NCBI RefSeq assembly: GCF_029227915.1
Contig: NC_079879.1
Span: forward strand, 23,080,501 to 23,144,500
Direction of reading: 5' to 3'
From: Hydractinia symbiolongicarpus
Lineage: Eukaryota; Cnidaria; Hydrozoa; Anthoathecata; Hydractiniidae
DNA length: 64,000 nt
In this document: positions 47,064 to 59,400 of the stretch, piece after piece
Layout: each line of letters starts with the position of its first letter
How positions within the stretch are numbered: the stretch's first letter is position 1
Program-made: the position numbers and the translations under genes
The notes under the pieces: model-generated
Database searches by the model: none
Seen by the model: only the letters and a program-made list of their open reading frames with translations
What the model was told of the DNA's origin: nothing

Positions 47064-50000
47064 CTTGATAATTTTTTATTTCCACCTGCGAAGAATAATT
47101 ATCAAAAAATAATAATAATAATAATAACATCTTTAACGTAACATAATTCAAGTTTTATCAAAATTCTTTTTTTTTAAACTCTTGCTGTTTTTTAAAATAA
47201 AATCTAGACTAACATAGATAATGGAGGGAACGGGAAGTATTCCTCGGCGTATTAAACACGGGAAAAATGAAAAAGAACACATTTATTGGCTTTTATCTTT
47301 AAATCTTCAGAATCCATCCAATAAAAATCTTTTGCGCAATGTTATCACATACAATCAAAAATATATATATATATATTACAGCCGTATATCTGACTTTTAA
47401 ATCAAACTTTATGATGTTACACAAATCTTTGAACAGCATAAAAAAACTATTTTTGTTTGCCCATAAATGATAAAAACTTTGCGAACAAAGCCATCTCTTT
47501 CGCACGACAACAATACATATTTACGAAGAACTAAAGAACTGCTGTGATGATGTTTTTAATTCTTTTCAGGTTCGTTGCAGGTGTAACACGAAAATTTTTA
47601 TTTTATCACAAATGCGATCAATATATCAATTTCAATCGAGTTTTTTTTCAACTCAAGATTAAAAATGTCGGCTTGTTCAGACTTATAATTTCATTTCCTA
47701 TGCTATAAGAAAAATTTGTTAACTATATAGCACCCTTTTTTTTTGCACTTCACAATTTGTTTTTTGTCTCCATATTTTTTACAGCTTATTGAAGGAAAAG
47801 TGTCGAGATGGGAGGAGGGGAAGACATCTCGCTTCTTTTGTTCCCTGTTTACATAAAATAATATAATTTGCGCCGACTTGGCCCCCGGCAAGCTGTATTT
47901 AAACTAAACAGCTTCATGATTTACCTTGCTAACCGTCGTCGTAAAGTCGCGCATATCTTTTAAGAGCGTTTAAACTTTAAAAAGTAAACAGAAAAAGTTG
48001 ATTCAACGTTTTCTGCCAACGGAATAGACTAGGTAACTAAGCTTTTTTCGAGTATACAGTATGGCGAGGGTTTACAATTTCCGTGCTTTTTACAATTTAC
48101 AGGAGAAAAAAGGTTTTTGTCAACTTTGGAGGAACAATTTATATTATTGAAAGAAAAGTAGTAACTTTTTACTAAAATTGTTTTCATTTTTTCTCTGAAG
48201 TTCGAGTTATCAGTGCAATATCTGACCAGGGGCAGGAAAAATGATTCGACTTAACGAATGTTAGAGTTATCGAGTGATTTTTGTGAGAAAGTATTAGTGG
48301 ATTCAACAGGAATTTAAAAACAGTACGAGTTACTGGAAGTTCAAGTTATTGGGGGTTCGAGTTATCGGGAGTGTACTGCATCTATATTTAATTCCCCTCA
48401 TACGAAAGCTTAGAAGCAAATGAATGTGTTACAGCAAATCCTTCAAATTAACATCCACCTATACACACAAAATAATTCCTCAGAGCAAACCCCGAATTAA
48501 AATCAACCAATAAGTACAAAGCCAGCGTTATCACATCTCACCCTCTTAAATAGTAGCGGAATTAATTGTTTGTTCGTGTGAGTGAGACCATTCGCACCCA
48601 CAACAATAAAGAAGAAAGTATTTCTCGAAAATTATCACGTGAGCAAAGAACAATTGAAGTAACCAATAAAAAAAGCGCGGTCAGTATTCTGATCGCAGAA
48701 AATTCGACATTTTTCCACCAACTATTCCGATTTCTCGGTAGTAAATAAAAATGTACTGAATGTCCTGGCTCTTAACGAAACGAATCAATCCGTAGAATAA
48801 AGAAATAAATAGCAGAATAAACACATTAAAATACAGTAATATTTTTTTGAATTGACTTCTTGTTTCAACATGTATAATATTCTTAACTTTTGGGCAAAAA
48901 CATCCTAATATATTCTTAGTATTTTCTTAGCACGGTTAAGATTTAAAAATCTGAGAATGCAAACTGGTGTTAAAAACCACCCCAAGGTGATGTTGATTAG
49001 GCAGCCTTTTTTAACTGAGACAGACAACTAGATTGGGTAAAAAAAAATTTCCAGCTTATATTCCATTTAGGATGCAAGCAAAATTTTGATGAGCATATTC
49101 TTAGCATATTCTCAACTATCCTAAATATCCTGATAGAGTATAATATTAAAAGCGTGTATTTTTATTATTATTGTTATTATTTATTGTTATTAAATGATTC
49201 TGTTCTGTCCGTGTTTTTCTTGGATGGAAATACGACTTTAGGATCCCCTCTTTTCATTCCACATTATTACGGGGTAGCTACCACTAATCACAAAAATCAA
49301 AAATTCGATAAAATTTCTTTCTTTTATTCACAACTTTTCAAATCATTAAACAAAAACTACATTTAAACAAATTTCTACTTTGTATTTAAAAAAATGGGAA
49401 ATATGTCGACACTGTTCTTAAAAGTGTGTTTAGACTCAAGTTTAATTTTCAGAACGGCAAAGGCCGTTTGAGGAAATTTAGCAAAATTTCTGGACATTCC
49501 ATGACCTTGGTCACCATGTCACGTGCACTTATTGTCATTGTTATTCTTGACGAGAAATAAACCATTTTCGTCCACAGAGCTCATATCTCAAAGAGCTCTG
49601 AGTATGGAAATAAGGACAAAATTTAAATTTAAATATTACTCGTGTAAACAATAAAATTAAACTTGTGAGGTTCTTTTGCGCTAGTTGCCAGATCTTTAAA
49701 AAATGTAGGCACAATTTTTTATATAATGACTTGCGCTAAATTTAGTCACTTTTATTTTACTGACTAAATTAACTTTTTTTTGAATAATAAATGGAAAACA
49801 AAATTCATGCAAGGGAGTTTAACGAATTCTCAATTTTTTAAAACAAGTTCAACTTAAAGTATAAACTGAAATATCCAACGGTAGTATCATCCTTCAATTT
49901 TTAACGCATTGTAATTTTTAATGCATGAAAAAATTTGCCAAAATAACAAGCCATGCAAACTCCAGAACATAGCTCGCCCTAAGTTTAAGCAAACTCATTT

Positions 50001-50400
50001 TTATTTAAAAAAATAAAATTTAAAATAAAAATAAAAAATTAAATAAAAAATAACATTACATATAAAAATGTGTTAAAAATAATTACATGTAAAATAAGTT
50101 CTGTAGCATTTTTTTTTCCTATTGAATTTATTCGCTTGTTTTTTTCAAAAAATACTGCCGCTATTTAGATTCTTCGCTTTAAAAATTTTAAATTTTCCTG
50201 CAAGTTGCTTAAATTATTTTAAAGAGTATGAAAATTTATATTTATAAAAATACTAAATCAACTACCGCCAAAGCTGAAATAACCGCCCATTTTTGCAGCT
50301 CTTATAAATGTTAAGTCACTTTAAAGTGTAGTCAGGAAGAAATTGAATTCCTATGAGCGCCCAAGGCGTTAAGTTAATTTTTTAGGGTAACCCAAGCATA
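47064..50400. other. Intergenic region between GPCR and the UNC13-like gene
   Basis: No gene that I can support. At 48195-48375 phrases such as 'gttcgagttatc' and 'cgagttatcgggagtgtactg' look like a decayed relative of the pogo-like element at 44.2 kb. A short (ATA)n run lies at about 47107-47126 and a TA run at 47361-47378. Small open frames (48566-48748, 49154-49366) have no domains. Confidence 0.45.
48195..48380. mobile_element. Decayed pogo-like terminal sequence
   Basis: The words gttcgagttatc, cgacttaacgaatgttagagttatcg and ggttcgagttatcgggagtgtactg resemble the 'ttcgagttatggag...ctactgta' ends of the pogo-like copy at 44.2 kb. Clear opposite borders are not visible, so this is a relic. 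Confidence 0.4.
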
Positions 50401-53400
50401 TCACCAGCGACATGACAGACTTCTCACATGTGGGCGAGGTATACCGTTACTCCTAAAAAACGCTGTAATTTCATTAGTTCTCTCCGTGCGATAAGCATAT
50501 CTATAGATGGCTATGATATCTTCTTTAGTTGCATTAATAATCCATTCCCCTTCCGCACGCACGATAGCGTATAGCTTACCCACGACTTCAACATCCGGAG
50601 GACCTGACTCAGTTTGAAACGTATAAAACACATACTCAGAAGAAACGAAATCCTCGGTAAAACTCTCCACACTGGCCACAGGAGTGCGATCTTGGTCAGA
50701 CGAAGAAGATGTGGAACCATATGTGGAGAAATCATTCTCCCAGGAACGATTCGAACCGGTTTTTCTTCTATTGTCTTCTAGAATACAAAACAGGTTTTTC
50801 TAGCAAAGCAAATAAAATTTAGCACAATTTCGAACTCCTGCAATAATTTGGTGCCCTGCAACCGCAAGAAATAAAAATAAAAATAAATATAAACATACTT
50901 TGTATAAGATCAATAGTTTGACCGCCAACCTTAACTGGAGCATGGTATGACGCTTTAGGATCGGAAGGATGGGGCGACATCGCTACGTTGACGTGATCCC
51001 TTCTGTGAAAATGACGCCTCGACTCACCGACACGCTTCATGATATTTTTCTGAAGAAACCTGTTTGCTGAAACATGATTAAAAAGTATGCGTGAAAACCA
51101 CATGCTATTCGCTTGCAGGTGACGGAAGGTTAATTATGTTAAACACGCCTGCAATGCAAATAATGTCGAAAAATTGTCATATGTAATTACTAGAAAGCGG
51201 CGCAACACTACTTTGATTTTCTAGAATTTTTTTTAAGCTTTGGTAGAAGGGTCAGCATGTTCTTAAATTGTTCTTAATTTTTAGCCTTATCACACCCTAA
51301 ATGTTCTTATAAACTATATGTTTTTTAAAAAAGCAGCAACTCACCAATAAGCTTGAGTCTGTTAGATGAACTAAGTTCAATGTTAAAACCAAAAAGCATG
51401 CTCAGGCGGTCTACCCAAGCCTCGTTTTTTGTCAACAAATCAGTGAATGCATTTCCAGGAAAACTTGGTCGCCCAAGAGATTTAAGCGAGAAGTTAATGG
51501 TGTAAACTAACTCTTCGAACGTAGGTTCGTGTAATGCTTCGCGAACTATTTGGTGCACCTGGAATAAAGAACAAGTCATTAAATATGGATTTGGCTATAC
51601 AAAATTATGTATCTTTTATGAAATATTCGCGCGATATAAAATTATATCGCGCATCTTTTATCGCGAACTCGTTATGGGTGATATACAAGGAATTGCTTCA
51701 TGTACACCTTAACCCTTTTCTGTCCACTTATTACGTCATAAAAAGGACCAAGATGAAGAATTAAATTTTTGTTTTTATCAGAACTTTTATCTGTGACATC
51801 ATCGGAATGTTGAAATTTTTATAAAAAATAACTATCTGCATAAAATTCAATTCTAGAGGGAAATTTAACATTCTGTTTAACGTGTCAGACACATTTTTCG
51901 GTTTTTACATAATTCGCATAAAAAAAGCCAAAAATTGCTTAAACATTCGGGTAAATCATTTTGTTTTAAAAAAACAGCATTATGAAACGTTGATCCTCGT
52001 TACTCAGTATTATAATATCCGTGCACTATAGACAGAAATATTCTGCATATATCAAATTTCGCAAAATAAAATGCGCAAAAACTTTTATTTTCACGTACAT
52101 ATCATACAGCAGCTTTGCGTAAAAATTGCATGTGTAAATATCTTACGGTCAATCTCGAGTAAAACTTTTTGGAAATGTCGTAATTAGCAAAAAAATTTTT
52201 AAAAAAAAATCGATAAGAAGTTACGGTTAAAACTGTTTTTCTAAAATAGTTGCCACGAAAAATAAAACAAAATTTTCTGACCATTCTAAAATCCCATTAG
52301 AGTAACTTTTATCCAAGAGAATCTGTCGAAAATAAGAAGGGACCAAAAGTGGAACTTTCAAGGGACCGAAGAAAATGGTTGCAATTAGCGAAGTTCCACT
52401 TATCCGATAAAATCAAGAGAGTTTGATAAGGCAAATCCAAGAAACCGGGGGAAATATCTTCAACATGTTAGTGAAAATTCCAGTTATGTTAGTGAAAGTT
52501 CCAATTATCCTGGGTTCACATATCGAGCGGCAACTGTATGTCAGTTTTTTGCGATTCATTTGAAATTCATTAGCAATCCAAAATTATATCCTAACATTTT
52601 TGCAACTTACTGTAATGATCCGAATAAGCGCCCAGTATTTTTTTTAACACCCCTCTAAGATAAGCACCCCCCTAAGATAAGCACCCACGTAATTTCCTCA
52701 AAGTTCAATAAGCGTCCAGCACTTATTAAGCGCCCCCTTGAATAAGCGCCCACCTGATAAAAGGGGCCGCTTAATCGAAAACTACCTTAAGAAAGTGGGC
52801 GCTTATTTAAAATTTTACTTTCTTATATTGAGAACCCTAGAAAGAACTTTATTTTGTTACATCTTTTGTTCAGTTTGATTTTTCAGAAAAAAGAAAAAAA
52901 AATTGAAAATTACTATTGTCTTTAACTTGTACAAAATTAGGAAAAGTTTAAAAGCGCCCAGCATTTTTTAAGCGCCCCCCTCACCCCTCCCTCAGTTAAG
53001 CGCCCATGCAAAACATCCAAACATTTAATAAGCGCCCAGGGCGCTTGTTCAGATCATTACGGTAGCAAAAACTGAGCTTTTTTCAGATTTCCTGTGTTCT
53101 GCAGCAACCCTGCAAATAGAGTAACAATCATATTACCTCGAAACTTTGAAGTGTATCGTAAATTCTACGCAGTTTTTCCAATGGCATATGAAATAACGAT
53201 AAGCGAAATGTTATGGTGCGCTGAAAGAAAAGGGAAACAATTTAAAATATATTACTGCGCTCATAATGAAGCGATATTTCTGACAGAAAAGCTGATGTTT
53301 CATGTTCCTAAAAAGTAAATTTTTAGCCTAATGACTTAGAAGTCAGAATAAAAGTTCACACTCTCAAAACTTTGGGTGTCATTAGACATTGTAATTCAGT

Positions 53401-56400
53401 AATGTTAAACTTGGACAGAGGAAGTTGATGATATAACATATTGCTTCAAAAAATTCCTCTGGTGAGTTAGGGTATGGTCTATAGTAAATAGGCTGGTTTC
53501 TTCCTAACAAATTTGAATTCGTAAAACATTTCAAAATATAGCCTTCTGATTTAAGGAGATTTGGCCACTATTTTTGGACGAAAAGAAGTTATTCATAATC
53601 AAACCTTTCTTCATTTCAATGTCAGATAAGCTGGTTATTTCGAATTGCAATAATTATGTAGATATAATTTTTATCAGTTCTATTGCAAGATAAACAAATG
53701 CTCAATTTTTGTCACATAAAAAGTAATAACAGATGTCAGGATAAACAATTTAAGGAGATTTAAAGAAGAATTCATATTTTGAGTCCAAATTTTAGGTTAT
53801 TCAGCAGATTATAGGAGGGAGTGTAGACAAACTCCTTACAAGAATTGCTTATATGGCCTAACATTAAAATGTCCGCTGAGGTTCAGCTCGGTTTAAAGTA
53901 AAGTGGGCCCTTGAAAAAACGCCTGCAATAAAGATGTTTAAAAATGGTCGCTACATGGGGGGGGGGTTTCTTAACAGATTTAAACGGTCATTTCAACCGT
54001 TTCTTAAAAAGGTGCCAGTTGTAGTGAGGTGTAGTGAGCCCTAAAGGATTTCCGCTCTACAGATACTCACCTACTGTTGCTACAGATACCCACCCACTAC
54101 AACTGTTGCTACAGATACCCACCCACTACTACTGTTGCTACAAATACCCACCCATTACTACTGTTGCTAGAGATACCCACCCACTACTACTGTTGCTACA
54201 AATACCCACCCATTACTACTGTTGCTACAAATACCCACCCATTACTACTGTTGCTACAGATACCCACCCACTACTAACTGTTGCTACAAATACCTACCCA
54301 TTACTACTGTTGCTACAGATACCCACCCACTACTACTGTTGCTACAGATACCCACCCATTACTACTGTTGGTACAGATACCCACCCACTACTACTGTTGC
54401 TACAGATACCCACCCACTACAACTGTTGCTACAGATATCCACCCACTGTTACTGTTGCTACAGATGCCCACCCAATACTACTGTTGCTAGAGATACCCAC
54501 CCACTACAACTGTTGCTACAGATACCCACCCACTATTACTGTTGCTACAGATACCCACCCACTACTACTGTTGCTACAGATACCCACCCACTACTACCGT
54601 TGCTACAGATACCCATACACTACTACTGTTGCTACAAAATTAGAACTCACCATTTCGTTATAAAACAACGAATGTAACTGCTGCCCAGCCATCACTCGAT
54701 TCATAGCAATCTGAAAAACAACTTTTTTGATAAGTAGCATGTTTGTAGCAAAATAATTTGTATAGTTCCAATCACACACCGCTAAGTTGCGTTTTTTCTA
54801 TTCATTTCTTACTTGAATATAGATTCATCTGCTCATTCATTCACTAAAACACGCATTCTATTTGTTCATTCATTTATTTATTTATTCATTCCTTCATTCA
54901 TTTATTCATACATCACTCGTTTGTTTGTTTTTTATTTATTCATTTATTTATTTATTCATTCCTTCATTCATTTATTCATTTATTCATACATCACTCGTTT
55001 ATTTTTTATTTATTCATTCATTCATCACTCGTTTATTCATTCATTCATTTATTGATCACACGTTTATTTATTTATTTATTTATTCAATCATTCATTCATC
55101 ACTCGTTTATTCATTCATTTATTCATCACTCGTATATTTATTCATTCATTCATTGATCACTCGTTTATTCATTCATTCATTGATCGCGCGTTTATTTATT
55201 CATATTATCACTGACTTATTTATCTACTTACTTATTCCCTCACTCAGTTATATATAGCCAAAGATGGTACTGTAAGTACTGACGGGCGAATTCCTGCAAA
55301 TTTTTCCAACTAATGAATTCCTGTGAATGAATTTCACTGGTTTATGACTAGTGCATTTAATCATCCGTTGAACATCCCGTTCATATATCCACTAATTTAT
55401 TCATTTCTATTTACTAATGAGAAAAACACCTTACGAGAATAGCGTTACATAGCAATTACCGTAAAATAGACAAAATTTGCGTTATTTAAAAGCACGCTAA
55501 TATCATGCACTTTGTTCGAATGACTTAAACATAATTAGATTACTTCCATGCCGCCCAAGCAAATTATTTGACGTCACACCTACCATTAGTAAGCTCTGCA
55601 ATTTCCTTCCTTTCATTCGAGGATCGTCTTTCGTGTCATGAAGCTCGTCGATCAACACATGAAACTTCTAAAGAAACAAAAAATGATTTTATAGATGTGG
55701 AATAAAATCAAAGAAAATTGATGTTCTTCCCAGGGGGAAAGACTAAATTTAGACCAATAACTTACAAAGCATTTTTTTATTATTATCATATTTATTCAAT
55801 TTAGCGCTCAATAAATTGGTTTCTAGTTTCTAAAAAATACGAACGAAACGCCAAGTAAGTTTGACCACGTCTACCTCTAAGACTGATTTCCAAATCTCCA
55901 ACGTCACCATCGAAACGCATTCGGGATACAATGTATGGCGAAAGAACTTCATTTGTGATTGCAGGTGAGACATGCAAGTCGACATGTGTTGTTCTATTGT
56001 TCGCTCGTGCAATGGAAGCGGAAATAAAGCGTCAAACAGCTTTTTAAATACATCCATCGCCTAAACAAATTATTAAACTACAATCAAGGCAGAACGTGAA
56101 GTGTAAACATTCACAAACTACATAAGTCCTTATAACTATAAAGTTTTTTGGCTCCTGAGCCTTTCGGCTGGAGTAAATTTAGCCACCCATATCTTTCAAG
56201 CGCGCATTGTGATATTAGGTGAAGTTCTCAAAACGGATTACGCAGGTAACAAAACAATTTTTTTTTTATTTTAGTTTTTTGAATTAATGTGTGACTTTAG
56301 CAACTTTTCAAACATTTACGCGTAAGTTGCGTTGGATTTAGCAGTGTTGTTGAACGCCTTCGTGACATTGCAGCAGAAATCAATGACGAGTCACAACCAA

Positions 56401-59400
56401 AATTACGTAATAATCAACCATTCATAAAAAATCTACTTACTCGAAAAGTTAAAAGTTTAACTTGTAGATGGAGAACTTTGTTCATGTACTCCTCCGCAGC
56501 TTTTAAATCAAAACAAAGTTGCTGAAACGATGGGTACCAAACTAAAAAAACACACAATGATAGTCGAATATCATTCATCTGCAAAGGTATTGTCAAAAGA
56601 ATCGCTTGATTAGTTAGGAGGGATAAGTGAAAGTAATCAAATGTGCAAATAAACTTTTTAAATTCGACAGCTTTTTTGGGACATTTAAGGTGCATTAAGC
56701 ATGATAAACCTGCTCTAATGCACAGACGATAAGCCTTTCCTATGTATTGTTAACCGTCTGGATTTTTCCAGCGGGCAATACGGCTTTTTAGGCATTTTGA
56801 TTGGCTTAGCGCTCTTGACGACGCGCCGATTTTTTGCGGTATTGCCCGTCGTCGCAAATTTTTTTTCCGTACACGGTAGGCAGTATCATTGACCGTGGGC
56901 AGTATCATTTTAACCGTTGGCAGTATCTATTAATTTTTTCAATATTTTTCGGAAACCGGTCCTTTGACATGCTCAAGTGTTTGTACCGCAAATGCCCGTG
57001 GAAACTTTTGACTTGACCGAAAACAAAGAGAAATACAGAATATGAGTGTGGAATAACTTATTCGAAGCGAAAGTAGCTGGTAAGTACCATTAATCTTTAT
57101 ATACTAAGATAGATGCTTGTTTCTCAAAGATTATATAAGTTTTTTTTGATCGAGTTTTTCTCACTGTGATTACTTACAACATGTCAGAAGAGAATATTGA
57201 TTTCAATGTTGGTGAGAGGTTTTTTCACACCATCGAATTCTACAGCATTTATACCAAGGTTGTTCTTATATGCGTAAAGACCCAAAATATAATCAACTTT
57301 TGAAACTTTGTTGTCTGTTTTAGCATCCAACGAGAAAACGAAAAGCAGCAAAATAAATGGCTTTCATTTGTTTTATCGCGAAACAGTGGTAAGTACAATC
57401 CCCTACTTTTGTGTCATGAGTCAACTCCGTATAAACAATGCTCACAGATTTTATCGAAACATTATTTCCTTCAGAACACCTTAATGAGTGAAGCGACTGT
57501 TGCGGATGATGCCCCGCCAGAACTGGCAGAGATGAGTAAAATTGGATCAGAAAGATGGAAGGCACTTGACGATGCTTCGAGAAAGGTGTGTCTGTGTTAA
57601 AAATAACACGTTCGTTTTAAGTTTTTTTTTTTAACTAATCACAAAATATACAATGTACAAGGCAAATATCATACAGTAAACGTTCAAATGTAGGAACACG
57701 TGAATAACAACCTCGTACTCAGAGTGAATAACAACCTCGTACTCAGAGTGAATAACAACCTCGTACTCAGATCTCTGTGACATATTATTTCAAATTATAC
57801 ACTAGATTAATTCAAATTTTACGTTTGATTCATCGTAGGAATGGAACAAGAAAGGGCAAAAGAAGCGAGAAGAAGATGACTGTGGTCAAACTGAGTCGTT
57901 GATTTGCGCAAAATGCAAGAAAACCTTCACGCGACAGAAGGAGTTCAACTATCACAGCAAGAATTGCGTACTATGTACTTGCGATATTTGTCAAAAGGAA
58001 TTCAGCATCAAATTTCTGAGCTTTTATTACAATATCCGAATCTTTGAGAGTTTCTTGCTCAACCAAAGCTAAAAAATATAACAAAATTTCAAAATTTCAC
58101 GAATATATACTATATATACGTTATCAAACTGACATCAACATTGAAAAATACATAAAATGTATCATTGAAATAACAAAAATAGAATATACGAAAGCATTTA
58201 ATGAACATACTATTCAACTTTTCAAACATTGTACTTGTGTTTTGTGTTCCATATTTTTTTCGATGATATTCTGTATATAAATAATTATAATCTGTGCGTC
58301 TGGGAAACACTGATCGGTCAGAGATGAACTTGTGAAAAGCTACTTCACTTTCATACGACTTTTTAGTTTTGGTCCAAATCTCTCGATAAGCTAACCCAGG
58401 AGTGAAGCCTCTTTCATATAGCTGAGTAATTTCAGCCACAACATCTGGCTTAATATCCTTAAAGGATAATGACTGTAGAGAATTTACTGGGTGATTATGA
58501 GTCCATTCCATTTCTAGCAAACAATTGTTATCACCTTCTTCTTTTTTATACTTCAGCACCAAGCTGAAGGGACAATCAGTGTTTTTGAATCTCTGACTGG
58601 GATTACATTTCATCTTCATTTTACTGTTCATTGTCGCTTGATACCGTGTGTTATGATGACATCTGAAGTATGTAAATTGCTTATACAGGCTTTTCTCACC
58701 AGTATATCTTGGTGTTAGCTTTCTCAACGTTTCATTTGTGTTGGATTGATAGCTTTTCACAAACTCTTCCTCAGAAGATATGGTACACTCAACAACAGCT
58801 TTAAATTTCTTGACTGATCCTTGTATATTACTAATCTTGAATTCGTTTTCATTAAAAGGAAGAATATCTGATACTACAGCTTTCAGTTCATCAGTGTTTT
58901 CAACATTTATAAAACGGGAACGAAACGATCTAAGTGTTGCAGACATTTTTCAAGTATTAGCTAGCAACTATAAAAATGAATGAATATTTTTAAGATATGT
59001 ATAATCCGATATAACACACAGCAAGAATATAACAATACCAGCAACAGTGAGAAAATGAGTTGTAAACAAACTGTGTCTGTTATGTACAAAACTTCAGAAA
59101 CAACAAGATGAGAGAGTTTTGAGTATGGAACCAAGAAGCTAGAAATATGTCAAAAGATGTTAACATAACTATTAAAATCGTCAACTGATATTGAATAGCT
59201 TCTGCGCTTTATATTCATTACAAGGTTACTCAGAAGACAAAATGTAAACACTATGTTCGTCCGCTCTGCACTGCTAAACTACCATCTTGATTTGATTTTT
59301 TCGGCTATTTCGGCATGATACTGCCAACGGTTAAAATGATACTGCCCACGGTCAATGATACTGCCTACCGTGTACGGAAAAAAAATTTGCCCCGTCGTCA

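Larger units (their letters stand above)
56854..59390. mobile_element. MULE-type DNA transposon, 2,537 bp, perfect 74-bp TIRs, 9-bp TSD
   Basis: The left end 56854-56927 and right end 59317-59390 are exact reverse complements over 74 bp, starting gcaaattttttttccgtaca. The nine bases cccgtcgtc stand directly outside both ends (56845-56853 and 59391-59399), a target duplication of the size made by Mutator-like elements. Each terminal repeat holds three copies of the word ggcagtatc, each preceded by ccg- or cggt-like bases. Two convergent genes lie inside: a spliced HMG-box/zinc-finger gene (+) and a FAR1/WRKY-GCM1-type transposase start (-). Perfect ends imply recent movement. The DDE catalytic part is missing, so this copy is internally deleted. 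Confidence 0.9.

Noticed and set aside
53094-53318. 74-codon frame next to the AAGCGCCC MITE
   Set aside because: Has normal-looking composition but no domain, no splice partners and no repeat borders; not enough to call a gene.
54034-54663. 209-codon open frame of cyclic THPLLLLLQIP-type peptide, and overlapping frames
   Set aside because: Entirely produced by the 29-bp minisatellite, open in all three frames.
54862-55257. 131-codon frame rich in HSFIYLFI
   Set aside because: Translation of the ATTC/ATTT tetranucleotide tract.
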